From JACVRW01 sp963757815 (GTDB lineage: Bacteria > Actinomycetota > Thermoleophilia > Solirubrobacterales > Thermoleophilaceae), in NCBI GenBank assembly GCA_963757815.1, contig CAVWSN010000018.1:496001-560000 (forward strand): a stretch of 64,000 nucleotides of DNA, in the 5' to 3' direction. The notes beneath the pieces were generated by a model. That model made no database searches. It was not told the DNA's origin and saw nothing but the letters and a program-made list of their open reading frames with translations. Numbering within the stretch: the stretch's first letter is position 1; every line of letters begins with the position of its first letter. Of the stretch, positions 1 to 9,086 are shown one piece after another. The position numbers and the translations under genes were made by a program.

Positions 1-816
1 GACGACGCGTTCGACCCCTTCGACCGCGCCACCGCGGTCGACAACGACCTGATCGAGCTGTGCGGGCGCTGGCCGGCCGCCGCCGCCGCGCCGGATTTCG
101 CCCCCGGCCCGGTCCCCGACGTGCCGGTGCTGCTCATGGAGGGCCAGGACGACCTTCGCACGCCGGTGGAGAATGCCCGGCGCGTGGCGGATCAGTTCCC
201 GCGCTCGCGCCTGCTCGTGGCGCCGGAGACGGGCCACGGTGCCCTCGGCGCCGATCCCAGCGGCTGCGCGAATGCGGCCTTCGCGAGGTTCATGCAGGGC
301 AAACGGTTCAGGACGAGCTGCCCGCGCGAGCCGCGGCTCTTCCCTGCGACGCCGCCCCCGCCGGGGCGCCTCGGCCGGGTGCGGCCGGTCGCCGGCGTGC
401 CCGGTGCGCGCGGTCGCGTCCTGGCCGCCATCGAGCTGACCCTGCGTGACGTCGGCGATGATGCGCTCACCGCCCCGATCGTCGATCCCGAGGATCCCGA
501 CCTCGCCCGCGGGGGAGGCCTCCGGGGCGGCAGCTACCGCGTGGACCTGGCCTTGGCTCTCCAGCTGCGCCGGCTGGCGTTCGTGCCCGGCGTGCGGCTG
601 ACCGGCCGTGTGGAGAGCTTCTTCCGCTCGCGGCGCCGGCGCGGCAGCATCCGCGTGCTCGGAGGACGGGGCGTGCCGGGCGGCGTGGTCACGATCCGCG
701 GCACGCGCGTTCGCGGGACGCTCGGCGGCCGCCGCGTGAGCGCCCGGCTCGACCCGACCCCGCAGGCCGCCAGGGTCCGGGCCACGGCAGCGCGGCCGGC
801 CCGCGGCGAGCGTTGA
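1..816 (+). CDS. alpha/beta hydrolase (TAP-like C-terminal part), 5' end outside window
   Basis: The reading frame is open from base 1, so the N-terminus, with the nucleophile elbow, lies upstream of the window. What remains looks like the C-terminal half of an alpha/beta hydrolase of the tripeptidyl-aminopeptidase-like group. The segment LLMEGQDDLRTP carries the usual acid residue in the 'GxxDxxTP' context, and ETGHGAL about 35 residues later carries the catalytic His. After the hydrolase fold there is a further stretch of about 130 residues rich in Arg and Gly, with beta-type alternation (GVVTIRGTRVRGTLGG), that is not part of the standard fold and may be an added beta domain. Substrate cannot be told from this fragment. 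Gene end and family are fairly sure; specific function is not. Confidence 0.7.
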   Translation, partial: DDAFDPFDRATAVDNDLIELCGRWPAAAAAPDFAPGPVPDVPVLLMEGQDDLRTPVENARRVADQFPRSRLLVAPETGHGALGADPSGCANAAFARFMQGKRFRTSCPREPRLFPATPPPPGRLGRVRPVAGVPGARGRVLAAIELTLRDVGDDALTAPIVDPEDPDLARGGGLRGGSYRVDLALALQLRRLAFVPGVRLTGRVESFFRSRRRRGSIRVLGGRGVPGGVVTIRGTRVRGTLGGRRVSARLDPTPQAARVRATAARPARGER

Positions 817-832
817 GCGCCTCGCGTTCCCG

Positions 833-2158
833 TCAGGCCGCCAGCACCGCGTCGCGCTCAGGCTCGCTCGCCCGCGCCTGCGCCACGATCTCGCCACCGC
901 GCGCGGGCGTGAGGAAGATCGCGCGGCGGTTCGGGCGCTCGGGCCGCGCGTCCGCCGGGCGGAGCTCGAGCCGGCGGGCGAGCGTCTGCAGCACGATCCG
1001 CATCTCGAGCTGCGCGAAGCTCGCGCCGATGCAGCGCCGCACGCCGCCGCCGAACGGGATCCAGGTGTAGGTCCCTCCCTGCCCCTCGAGGAAGCGCTCG
1101 GGCCGGAAGGCGAGCGGGTCCGGATACACGTCCGCCCGCCGGTGCATGAGGTAGATGCAGGGCGCCACGTTCACTCCCGCCGGCAGCAGCCGGCCGCCGA
1201 TCTCCATCGGCTCCTTCAGCCGCCGCAGCACGATCGAGACGGTCGGCCGCAGCCGGAGCGTCTCCTTGACGACGGCGTCAGCGTAGTCGTCGTCGCCGTC
1301 GCGGAGGCGCTCGAGTATCTCCGGGTGCCGGACGAGCCGCTCGAGCGCCCAGGTCAGCGAGGTCGCCGTGGTCTCGTGGCCGGCCACCAGCAGCGTCACG
1401 AGCTCGTCGCGCAGCTCCTGGTCCGACATCGGGCTGCCGTCCTCGTGCCGGGCCTGGAGCAGGAGCGACATGATGTCCTCGCGCTGCTCGAGGTCGCCGG
1501 CGTTGCGGCGTGCGCGGATCTCCTCGTACACGAGCGAGTCGGCCGGGTCGAGCACGCGCCGGAACAGCTTCATGCGCGCCACCCGCTTGGGCCCGAGCGC
1601 AGCCAGCAGCCCCATGCGGCGAGGGTCGCCGCCGAAGCGGAGGGCATCCGACAGCGATCCTCCGAGGCGCTCCTTGCGCTCCCCGTCCTGGACGCCGAAG
1701 ACCGTCCGCATGATCACCTCGAGGGTGAGCGCCTGCATGCTGGGCAGGGCTTTCAGCGGGCGCCCGAGCGGCCAGCGGTCAAGCTCGGCTCGGGCGACCT
1801 CGGCGATCGTGGCGGCGTATCCCTTGAGCCGCTCGCCGTGGAAAGGAGGCAGCATCAGCTTGCGCTGGCTCATGTGGGCGGCGTCGTCGAGCAGCAGCAC
1901 GGAGTTGCTGCCGAGCACCGGCAGCAGCACGATGTTGGCCTCGCCGGCGTGGAGCAGCCGCGGGTCGCCCGTGAACACCTGCTTGACGGCATCGGGGTCG
2001 CTGAGGAAGACCCAGGTGCCCTCGTGGGTGATCCTGAGGGTGAAGCCGTCGCCGTAGCGGCGCCTGCACTCCTCCATGTAGGCGGACGGGCGGACGAGCC
2101 AGCGGAGCGTCTGGAGTGCGCGAGGGGTGGTCGGGCCGGGCGGAAGGCTTGGGTTCAC
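833..2158 (-). CDS. cytochrome P450
   Basis: Heme-thiolate monooxygenase of 441 residues, a normal length for a soluble bacterial P450. The I-helix oxygen-activation motif AGHETTATS is at about residues 259-267, the K-helix ExxR (ETLR) at about 299-302, and the heme-binding loop FGGGVRRCIG at 369-378 with the proximal Cys at about 376. The chosen GTG start gives the N-terminus MNPSLPPGP, the Pro-rich hinge expected just before the first helix, and no membrane anchor is present. Redox partners are not encoded nearby. It begins only 21 bases after the DAHP synthase stop and may be the last gene of the sulfur operon transcript, though no functional link to sulfate reduction is evident. Substrate unknown. 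Confidence 0.93.
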   Translation of the reverse strand: MNPSLPPGPTTPRALQTLRWLVRPSAYMEECRRRYGDGFTLRITHEGTWVFLSDPDAVKQVFTGDPRLLHAGEANIVLLPVLGSNSVLLLDDAAHMSQRKLMLPPFHGERLKGYAATIAEVARAELDRWPLGRPLKALPSMQALTLEVIMRTVFGVQDGERKERLGGSLSDALRFGGDPRRMGLLAALGPKRVARMKLFRRVLDPADSLVYEEIRARRNAGDLEQREDIMSLLLQARHEDGSPMSDQELRDELVTLLVAGHETTATSLTWALERLVRHPEILERLRDGDDDYADAVVKETLRLRPTVSIVLRRLKEPMEIGGRLLPAGVNVAPCIYLMHRRADVYPDPLAFRPERFLEGQGGTYTWIPFGGGVRRCIGASFAQLEMRIVLQTLARRLELRPADARPERPNRRAIFLTPARGGEIVAQARASEPERDAVLAA

Positions 2159-2179
2159 TACCCAAACCGTACGGGACCC

Positions 2180-3199
2180 CTATGCCAGCGCGCGCCCCAC
2201 CAGCCCCGCGTGCGCCTCCACCTCGCGCGCGAAGCGCTCGAAGTCGCGCGCGTACAGCTGCTGGGGGCCGTCGCAGAGCGCGAGCTCCGGATCCTCAGCC
2301 ACCTCGACGATGATCCCGTCCGCGCCCACCGCCGCCGCCGCCCGTGACAGCGGCCCGACGAGCCGCCGGTCGCCGGAGGCGTGACTTGGATCGACGATCA
2401 CCGGCAGGTGCGTGTGCAGCTTGAGCCAGGGCACGGCGCCGAGGTCGAGCGTGAAGCGCATGGCGGTGTCGAAGGTCCTGATGCCGCGCTCGCACAGGAT
2501 CACGCGCTCGTTTCCCTCCTTGAGCACGTAGTCGGCCGCCTGGAGGAGCTCGTCGAGGGTGGAGGAGAGGCCGCGCTTGAGGAGCACCGGCTTGCCGAGC
2601 TTCCCCACCACCTCGAGCAGCCCGTAGTTCTGCATGTTGCGGGCGCCGACCTGGATCACGTCGACCACGTCGGCGAAGCGGTCGGCCAGCTCCACCGCCG
2701 TCATCTCGCTCACGACCGGCAGGCCGGTCTCCGCGCGGACCTCGCCGAGGATGGAGAGCGCCTCGAAGCCGAGCCCCTGGAACGAGAACGGCGAGGTCCG
2801 GGGCTTGAAGGCGCCGCCGCGCAGCATCGAGGCGCCGGCGTCGGCCACCGCCCGCGCCACGACGCGCGTCTGGTCGGGCGTCTCCACCGTGCACGGACCG
2901 GCGATCAGGCAGAACGTCTCCCCGCCGCCCACACGGCGGCCGTCGACGTCGAAGACGGTCGGCTCGTGATGCGAGAGCTCGCTCGAGGCGAGCTTGTACG
3001 GGCGTGAGATGGGGATCACCTGGTCCACGCCCGGCAGCCCCTCGAGGCCCATCTCGCGGACTCCCTCGGGATCGCCGATCGCCCCGATCGCGGTGGTGAG
3101 CTCCCCCGGCATCACCTTGGCGTGCACCCCCGCGGCCTCGAGCCGCTCGACGACCGCCTCGATCTGGGCGGGCGTCGCGTCGGGTGTCATCACGACCAT
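2180..3199 (-). CDS. aroF: 3-deoxy-7-phosphoheptulonate (DAHP) synthase
   Basis: Condenses phosphoenolpyruvate and erythrose 4-phosphate in the first step of the shikimate pathway. The 339-residue protein has an N-terminal ferredoxin-like regulatory domain (about residues 1-70, MVVMTPDATPAQIEAVV...) followed by the KDO8P/DAHP synthase TIM barrel. Signature stretches include LIAGPCTVE, FKPRTSPFSFQG, GARNMQNYGLL, KPVLLKRG and DPSHASGDRRLV. This is the AroA/KDOPS-like class with an N-terminal feedback domain, as in Thermotoga and Bacillus. The start ATG shares one base with the stop of the upstream permease (TGATG), indicating translational coupling. A longer reading frame runs upstream to 4141, but that part is the shifted frame of the permease, not part of this protein. 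Confidence 0.93.
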   Translation of the reverse strand: MVVMTPDATPAQIEAVVERLEAAGVHAKVMPGELTTAIGAIGDPEGVREMGLEGLPGVDQVIPISRPYKLASSELSHHEPTVFDVDGRRVGGGETFCLIAGPCTVETPDQTRVVARAVADAGASMLRGGAFKPRTSPFSFQGLGFEALSILGEVRAETGLPVVSEMTAVELADRFADVVDVIQVGARNMQNYGLLEVVGKLGKPVLLKRGLSSTLDELLQAADYVLKEGNERVILCERGIRTFDTAMRFTLDLGAVPWLKLHTHLPVIVDPSHASGDRRLVGPLSRAAAAVGADGIIVEVAEDPELALCDGPQQLYARDFERFAREVEAHAGLVGRALA

Positions 3200-4141
3200 C
3201 ACGGGTTCAGGACGCTCGGCTCCGGCCGGGAGGCAGGAGCGCCCGCCTCCTGCTGCATGCGCCGCCTCTCTCGGTCCCGGTGCTCGCGCACGATCGTCAC
3301 GATCAGGAGCACGACGACGCCGAGCGGGAACGGCACCAGCACCCAGGTCGGGATCCCGAGCCCGGCCTTGATGAGGAGCGCGACGCCGGCGCCGATCAGG
3401 ACCGTCGCGAGCGTCGTGCGCAGCACGGCCGGCTCGACACGCACGGACCAGTGGCTGCCGAGCCAGACGCCGGGCACCGATCCGATGAGGATGTTCCCGG
3501 CGAGCCCGAAGTCGACGTTCCCGGCCACGATGTGAGCCAGCCCCGCCGCCCACAGCAGGATCGCCGCGTGGAAGACGTCGGTTCCGACCACGCGCGTCGG
3601 CACGAGCCGGAACAGCAGGATCAGCCCGACCGCGATCAGCGCGCCGCTGCCGGCCGAGGTCACGCCGAGCACGAAGCCGACGCACACGCCGAGCACGACC
3701 GCCGCGATCTTGTGGCGGCGCTCCATCGGGATCGACTCGCGCTCGCGCGCGTGCATGCTCTTCAGAAAGGCGCGGATGAGCGTCGCGATGCCGGTCAGGA
3801 GCAGCGCCACAGCGAGGATCGTGAGCAGCAGGTCGTCGAAGTCCCGGCCCGCCCACTCCTCGAGCAACGTGAGCACGTAGACGCCGCCCACGGCCGCCGG
3901 GACCGAGCCGAACGCCATCCACTTCGACAGCTCGAAGTCGACCGTGCGCTGACGCCAGTGCTTGTAGCCGCCGACGGTCTTGGTGACGGCGGCGTAGGCG
4001 AGGTCGGTGCCGACGGCGGTCACGGGTGCTACCCCGAAGACGAGGATCAGCAATCGGGGTCATCAGCGACCCCCCGCCGATGCCGGTCATTCCCACCAGG
4101 ATGCCGACCCCGAGGCCGAAGCCGATGAGGGCTAGGTCCAT
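3199..4141 (-). CDS. TauE/SafE-family sulfite or sulfate permease, frameshifted
   Basis: Integral membrane protein of the TauE/SafE family, predicted to move sulfite, sulfate or a related anion; its place in a cys operon supports a sulfur role. The first 29 codons (MDLALIGFGLG...GMTGIGGGSLMTP) are read from the ATG at 4141. The rest (LLILVFGVAPVTAVGTDLAY...) continues in a different frame from about 4053. Removing one base at about 4054 joins them as ...SLMTPLLILVFG, which is just what the family shows, giving about 313 residues with several hydrophobic helices and the repeated GxGxG motifs of the two halves. Either a real frameshift or an assembly indel; I favour the latter given the many similar cases in this window. 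Stop overlaps the next start. Confidence 0.8.
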
Positions 4142-4168
4142 GCGCCGGGGAGCCTAGACAGCGGGCGC

Positions 4169-5458
4169 CTACAGGACCATCCCTGCACCGACGGTGTCGT
4201 TCGTCGACTCGTCGATGAGGATGAAGCTGCCGGTCGCGCGGTTGCGCCGGTACTGGTCCACGAACAGCGGAGACGAGAGACGGATCTTGAGGCGGCCGAT
4301 CTCGTTGAGCTCGAGACCGTTGGCCTGCTCGTCGCGGTGCAGCGTGTTGACGTCGATGCGGTAGCGCACCTCGTCGACCTTTGCGAGCGCCGTGCGGGTC
4401 GTGTGCTTGATCCGGTAGCGGCCGGACGGCGACAGCGGGCGCTCTGACATCCAGCAGACCATGGCGTCGATCTCGCGCGCCTCGATCGGGCGGTTGTGGT
4501 CGCGGCAGATCATGTCCCCGCGCGACACGTCGACGTCGTCCTCGAGGTGGATAGTGACCGACAGCGGCGGGTAGGCCTCCTCCATCTCGCCGTCGTAGCT
4601 GTCGATCCCCACGATGCGGCTCTCGCGCCCGGACGGGAGCACCACCACCTCGTCGCCCGCGCGGAAGACTCCCGAGGCCACCTCGCCGGCGTAGCCGCGG
4701 TAGTCGTGGTGCTCGTCGGTCATCGGCCGGACCACCCACTGCACGGGGAAGCGCGCGTCCTGCAGGTTGCGATCCGAGGCCACGAAGACGTGCTCGAGGT
4801 GATAGAGCAGCGACGGCCCCTCGTACCAGGGCATGCGCTCGGACCGCTCGACCACGTTGTCGCCGTGAAGCGCAGAGATCGGGATGAAGGTCAGGTCGTG
4901 CACGTCCAGCTTTGCCGCCCAGCCCGAGAACTCCCCCGTGATCCGCTCGAAGACCTCCTGGTCGAAGTCGACCAGGTCCATCTTGTTCACGCACACGACC
5001 ATGTGCGGGATGCGCAGCAGCGAGGCGATGAACGCGTGCCGGCGCGACTGCTCAACAACGCCGTTGCGCGCGTCGATGAGGATCAGCGCGAGGTCGGCCG
5101 TGGAGGCGCCCGTGACCATGTTGCGCGTGTACTGCTCGTGGCCGGGCGTGTCGGCGATGATGAACTTGCGCCGCGGCGTGTGGAAGTAGCGGTAGGCCAC
5201 GTCGATCGTGATGCCCTGCTCGCGCTCGGCGCGCAGGCCGTCGGTGAGCAGGGCGAGGTTCACGTAACCGTCGCCGCGCCTACGGGAGGTCTCTTCGACG
5301 TGCTCGAGCTGGTCCTCGAAGATCGACTTCGTGTCGTAGAGGAGCCGCCCGATCAGCGTCGACTTGCCGTCGTCCACCGATCCGGCGGTGGCGAAGCGCA
5401 CCAGCTCCGCCGCGCGCTCCGCTACCGGAGGCGCCCCGTTGGAGGAGACGGCGCTCAG
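4169..5458 (-). CDS. cysN: sulfate adenylyltransferase GTPase subunit
   Basis: GTPase partner of CysD in ATP sulfurylase; hydrolyses GTP to drive APS formation from sulfate and ATP. EF-Tu-like layout: P-loop GSVDDGKST at about residues 26-34, switch motif DTPGHEQY, NKMDL for guanine recognition, then two beta-barrel domains ending IDESTNDTVGAGMVL. About 429 residues, the length of a CysN without a fused APS kinase; no cysC is seen. There is no ATG, GTG or TTG between the cysD stop and the P-loop apart from a GTG only six codons before it. The best start is therefore the CTG that overlaps the cysD stop as CTGA, which gives MSAVSSNGAPP, a normal N-terminus. An in-frame open stretch extends further upstream but is the shadow of cysD. 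Confidence 0.92.
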   Translation of the reverse strand: MSAVSSNGAPPVAERAAELVRFATAGSVDDGKSTLIGRLLYDTKSIFEDQLEHVEETSRRRGDGYVNLALLTDGLRAEREQGITIDVAYRYFHTPRRKFIIADTPGHEQYTRNMVTGASTADLALILIDARNGVVEQSRRHAFIASLLRIPHMVVCVNKMDLVDFDQEVFERITGEFSGWAAKLDVHDLTFIPISALHGDNVVERSERMPWYEGPSLLYHLEHVFVASDRNLQDARFPVQWVVRPMTDEHHDYRGYAGEVASGVFRAGDEVVVLPSGRESRIVGIDSYDGEMEEAYPPLSVTIHLEDDVDVSRGDMICRDHNRPIEAREIDAMVCWMSERPLSPSGRYRIKHTTRTALAKVDEVRYRIDVNTLHRDEQANGLELNEIGRLKIRLSSPLFVDQYRRNRATGSFILIDESTNDTVGAGMVL

Positions 5459-6405
5459 AAGTAGCCCTCCTTCTTGCGGTCCTCCATCGCGGCCTCCGAG
5501 ATGCGGTCGTCGGCGCGCGTCTCGCCGCGCTCGGTGATGCGGGTGGCGGCGATCTCGCGCACCACCTCCTCGAGGCTCACGGCGCTCGAGCGAACCGCGC
5601 CCGTGCAGCTCATGTCCCCGACCGTGCGGAAGCGCACCGACTCCTCGAAGGGCGCCTCGCCGGGCAGCAGCTCGACGAAGTTCGAGATCGCGTAGAGCAT
5701 TCCGTCGCGCTTGAAGACCTCGCGCATGTGGGCGAAGTAGATCGAGGGCAGATCGATGCCCTCGGCGCGGATGTACTCCCAGACGTCGAGCTCGGTCCAG
5801 TTCGAGAGCGGGAACACGCGCACGTGCTCGCCCGGCTTGACGAAGCCGTTGTAGAGGTTCCAGAGCTCGGGGCGCTGGACCTTGGGGTCCCACTGGCCGA
5901 AGTCGTCCCGGAACGACAGGATGCGCTCCTTCGCGCGCGCCCGCTCCTCGTCGCGGCGGGCGCCGCCGAACGCCGCCTTGAAGCCGTGCTCCTCGATGGC
6001 ATCGAGCAGCGTGACCGACTGGAGCCGGTTGCGTGACGCGCGCGGCCCGAGCTCCTCGACGACGCGGCCATTGTCGATCGAGTCCTGCACCGAGGCCACG
6101 ACGAGCCGGGCGCCCATCGCGTCGACCATCTGGTCGCGGTACTCGATCACCTCGGGGAAGTTGTGGCCCGTGTCCACGTGCATCACCGGGAACGGCAGCG
6201 CCCCCGGCCAGAAGGCCTTGCGCGCGAGGTGCAGCAGCACGGCGGAGTCCTTGCCGCCCGAGAACAGCAAGACACCGCGCTCGAGCTCGGCCGCCACCTC
6301 GCGGATCACGTGGATGGCCTCGGACTCCAGCGCCCGAAGATGGGAGATCTCGTAGTTCATCCGCTCTTCGGGCGGCACAATACGCGGGATCTCGACGGTA
6401 CTCAT
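5455..6405 (-). CDS. cysD: sulfate adenylyltransferase small subunit
   Basis: Catalytic subunit of ATP sulfurylase, an N-type ATP pyrophosphatase. The loop LLFSGGKDSAVLLHLA carries the PP-loop SGGKDS at about residues 49-54. Other family landmarks are HVDTGHNFPEV, FGGARRDEERARAKER, FPLSNWTELDVWEYI and the C-terminal RISEAAMEDRKKEGYF. With the ATG at 6405 the protein is 316 residues. An alternative ATG at 6360 (MNYEISHLRALE) would match the shorter enterobacterial N-terminus. It lies 22 bases after cysH and overlaps cysN by four bases, so the two subunits are probably made in equal amounts by coupled translation. Confidence 0.93.
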   Translation of the reverse strand: MSTVEIPRIVPPEERMNYEISHLRALESEAIHVIREVAAELERGVLLFSGGKDSAVLLHLARKAFWPGALPFPVMHVDTGHNFPEVIEYRDQMVDAMGARLVVASVQDSIDNGRVVEELGPRASRNRLQSVTLLDAIEEHGFKAAFGGARRDEERARAKERILSFRDDFGQWDPKVQRPELWNLYNGFVKPGEHVRVFPLSNWTELDVWEYIRAEGIDLPSIYFAHMREVFKRDGMLYAISNFVELLPGEAPFEESVRFRTVGDMSCTGAVRSSAVSLEEVVREIAATRITERGETRADDRISEAAMEDRKKEGYF

Positions 6406-6427
6406 GGCGCTGGCTTGATGGGCGGTG

Positions 6428-7078
6428 CTAGACGTGCAGGCCGCACTCGGTCTTCTCCTGCCCGGCCCAACGGCCCTCGCGACCGTTGCCCGGCAGGGTG
6501 CAGGGGGCACACCCGATCGACTCGTACCCCCTGTCGTGCAGCGGATGGTAGGGCAGATCGTGCTCGTTCACGTAATTCCACACGTCCCGGTCGCTCCAGT
6601 CGGCGAGGGGATTGAACTTCCATACCCCCCGCGCCTCGTCCCATTCCACGCTCTCCGCGTCCGCTCGGGTGGGCGATTGCTCGCGGCGAATGCCGGTGAT
6701 CCAGGCGTCGACGCCTGCAAGAGCCTGCCCAAGCGCCTCGACCTTCCGCGAGCCGCAGCAATTGCCGGCGCTCCAGGGCGTGCCGTTCGGCGGCGTGGCG
6801 TCCATCACCTCGACCCTGAGGCCGTAGCGGTCCTCGACCTTGCGCCAGACCTCGTATGTCTCGGGGAACAGCACGCCGGTATCGATCGTGAACACGCGGG
6901 CCGACGGCTCGATGCGCATCAGCAGGTCGATCAGGACCGTCTCCTCCTTCTGGAAGGAGCAGGCCATCACGAGCCGCGGGTGGTGGCGCTCGATCGCGAG
7001 CTGGAGGGTGTCCTCGGCTGTGGCCGGGCGCAAGCCGCCGGCTCGGCCGGCGGCGCCGCGATTCTCTACACCGCGCAT
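6428..7078 (-). CDS. cysH: adenylylsulfate (APS) reductase, assimilatory
   Basis: Reduces APS to sulfite with thioredoxin. The protein of 216 residues has the PP-loop-like N-terminal core (MACSFQKEETVLIDLL; IDTGVLFPETYEVW). It also has the two Cys pairs of the iron-sulfur APS reductases: CCGSRK near the middle and CAPC near the end, followed by the redox-active Cys in the C-terminal ECGLHV tail. The Cys pairs argue for the APS-specific [4Fe-4S] type rather than the PAPS reductase of enterobacteria, which fits the lack of an APS kinase gene here. The ATG lies inside the end of the sulfite reductase gene, an overlap of 13 bases. Confidence 0.92.
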   Translation of the reverse strand: MRGVENRGAAGRAGGLRPATAEDTLQLAIERHHPRLVMACSFQKEETVLIDLLMRIEPSARVFTIDTGVLFPETYEVWRKVEDRYGLRVEVMDATPPNGTPWSAGNCCGSRKVEALGQALAGVDAWITGIRREQSPTRADAESVEWDEARGVWKFNPLADWSDRDVWNYVNEHDLPYHPLHDRGYESIGCAPCTLPGNGREGRWAGQEKTECGLHV

Positions 7079-8898
7079 TCGCCCTCACCCCGGATGACCT
7101 GGAAGGGCTCCTTGCGCTGCCAGTCGATGAAGTGGCTCATGTTCTCGAGGCTGAACTCGATCGGGAGGGCGAGCTCGCGCACCTCGTCCTCGAAGCGCTT
7201 CGTGCCGGCGCGCTCCGCGTAGGCGTTGAACTCCTCGCCGTCCTCGCGTTCGGCCTCGTACATGCGGATCCAGCGCTCCACCGCCTCGGGCACGCGCTTG
7301 GCGGCGAGTCGGACCTTGAGCCTGGTGCCGTACAGCACCTCCCCGCCCTCGTAGCGGCCGCCGATGTGGGCCACGTAGGCGGGAATCGTGTGCTCGCCCA
7401 CCTTGATCGACGCGCCGTAGAAGCCGATGTTGGCGATGTGGTGCTGGCTGCAGCCGTTGGGGCAGCCGGACATCTTGATGTGGATCCGCTTCGTGAGCGG
7501 GTCGTCGATGCCCATCTCCTCGATCCGCTCCATCACGGCGCGGTTGAGACCCATCGAGCTGGTGATGCCGAGCTTGCAGGAGTCGGTGCCGGGGCACGAG
7601 ACCGTGTCCACGATCTGGCTGGCGCCGGCCTCGCCGAGGCCGAGGTCGCTGAGCGCGTTCCACACCTCGTAGAGCGACTCGTTGCGGACCCAGCGCAGCA
7701 GCAGGTTCTGCTCGACGGTCGTGCGCGCGTAGCCGCCCGAGTAGTTGCGCATGATGGCGGCGAGGCCACGGAGCTGCTCCGGCGTCAGGTCGCCTCGGAT
7801 CACCCGCACCTGGACGCTCGAGAACCCGTCCTGCCGCTGCGGCTCGATGTTCGAGGCGCGGAAGCGCTCGAAGGGGGCGCCGTCGCCGTTTGGCTGGGCG
7901 TAGTGGGCGAGCGGCAGCGGGGCGTTCCCCTCCTCGTCGTGCTCGAAGAGCAGCGGCGCGGGGTCGAAGTCGCGCTCGGCGACCCAGTCGCCCTGGAGCT
8001 CCTCCTCGACCTGCTCGCGGAAGGCGTCGATTCCGATCTTGTCGATCAGGACCTTGATGCGCGCCCTGGCGCGATTCACGCGCAGCCACTCCTGGCGGTC
8101 GAAGATGCGGAAGACCGCCTCCGAGACCTTGAGGTAGTCGCCGTTGTCGAGCTCGACGAACTCGTAGAGCGTCGGCGCGACACGCGGCATGATCGAGGTG
8201 CCGCCGCCCACGCGGATCTCCACGCCGCGGACGCCGTCGCGCTCGCGCGGGATGAACGCGATGTCGTGGATACCGGTGATAGCGCGGTCCTCGTCGGTCG
8301 CCGTGAAGGCGGTCTTGACCTTGCGCGGCATCAGCTGCGTCGTCGGGTGGCGCACGAAGTAGCGCACGTACGCGCCCGCGTATGGGGTGATGTCGAACAG
8401 CTCACCCTCGGTGATGCCGGCCCAGGGGTCGCCGGTCACGTTGCGGACGGTGTTGCCGCAGCCCTCGCGCGAGGAGAGGCCGGAGTCGGATATGCGGCGG
8501 ATCAGCTCGGCGGCGTCGCGCAGCGGGACGTGATGGATCTGGATGTTCTGGCGGGTGGTGATGTGGCCCTTGTTGAGCGGGGCGTACTCCTCGATCACGT
8601 CCGCGAACGTCTCCAGCTGCGCAGGCGTGACGCCGCCCATCGGCAGCTTCACGCGGATCATCTGGACGTCCGCCTGGCGCTGGCCGTACACCCCCTGCTT
8701 GAGCCGGAAGCCGATGAACTCGTCCTCGGCGGTGTCGCCCTCGAGGAACTTCTCGGCCTCGTTGTCGAAGTCGTCGAACTCGCGCTCCAGGATGGGGATC
8801 ACGTGGCCCGGGACGTTGTCGTAGACCTCGGGGTTTTCGAGCGAGCCCTTCCTGCCTTTGCCCTTCTGTTCCTTGGGCTCGATCGAGACGGGTTCCAT
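7066..8898 (-). CDS. sir: assimilatory sulfite reductase (ferredoxin-type, siroheme and 4Fe-4S)
   Basis: Six-electron reduction of sulfite to sulfide; first gene of the cys operon. With the ATG at 8898 (MEPVSIEPKEQKGKG) it is 610 residues, normal for single-chain ferredoxin sulfite/nitrite reductases. Two tandem ferrodoxin-like/siroheme half domains are visible: KLPMGGVTPAQLETFADV with NKGHITTRQNIQIH, then the second half. The iron-sulfur/siroheme ligands lie in CPGTDSCKLGIT and CPNGCSQHHIANIG. Nitrite reductases share this fold, but the position directly upstream of cysH, cysD and cysN favours sulfite. A longer open frame reaches 9117 but its extra N-terminus is Arg/Pro-rich noise across the probable promoter. 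Confidence 0.9.
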   Translation of the reverse strand: MEPVSIEPKEQKGKGRKGSLENPEVYDNVPGHVIPILEREFDDFDNEAEKFLEGDTAEDEFIGFRLKQGVYGQRQADVQMIRVKLPMGGVTPAQLETFADVIEEYAPLNKGHITTRQNIQIHHVPLRDAAELIRRISDSGLSSREGCGNTVRNVTGDPWAGITEGELFDITPYAGAYVRYFVRHPTTQLMPRKVKTAFTATDEDRAITGIHDIAFIPRERDGVRGVEIRVGGGTSIMPRVAPTLYEFVELDNGDYLKVSEAVFRIFDRQEWLRVNRARARIKVLIDKIGIDAFREQVEEELQGDWVAERDFDPAPLLFEHDEEGNAPLPLAHYAQPNGDGAPFERFRASNIEPQRQDGFSSVQVRVIRGDLTPEQLRGLAAIMRNYSGGYARTTVEQNLLLRWVRNESLYEVWNALSDLGLGEAGASQIVDTVSCPGTDSCKLGITSSMGLNRAVMERIEEMGIDDPLTKRIHIKMSGCPNGCSQHHIANIGFYGASIKVGEHTIPAYVAHIGGRYEGGEVLYGTRLKVRLAAKRVPEAVERWIRMYEAEREDGEEFNAYAERAGTKRFEDEVRELALPIEFSLENMSHFIDWQRKEPFQVIRGEGECAV

Positions 8899-8954
8899 GG
8901 GTTCGATTCCTCGCTGTAGCCGGGGCGCCGTCTGCCTGAGCGGTCCAAAGTACC

Positions 8955-8972
8955 AAAACCCGGTCGGGTTTT
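8955..8972. promoter_or_regulatory. perfect 8+2+8 palindrome upstream of the cys operon, candidate operator
   Basis: AAAACCCGGTCGGGTTTT is a perfect inverted repeat with a two-base centre. It lies 57 bases upstream of the sulfite reductase start, in an AT-richer patch of an otherwise GC-rich window. Its position and symmetry suit a dimeric repressor or activator of sulfur assimilation, but the regulator is not in the window and I cannot name it. Confidence 0.5.
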
Positions 8973-9086
8973 CAGCATTATCGGTCGCGGACGTGTTTGC
9001 AGGGGTCGGTGGCGCTCGGCGGGGTGGCGCCGGGTTGGTCTCGCGTATGGGCTGGGGAAGGGGTGGGGCTCGGAGTGCTCGAGCCA

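Noticed and set aside
8890..8915. GGGTTCGATTCC near the sulfite reductase start, like a tRNA T-arm
   Set aside because: No complementary 5-bp stem, no acceptor or anticodon arm around it; chance match.
7132..8919. 595-codon open frame on the plus strand opposite sulfite reductase
   Set aside because: Antisense shadow caused by GC-rich codon use; composition is Leu/Val/Asp/Arg-rich with no family motifs, while the minus strand encodes a clear enzyme.
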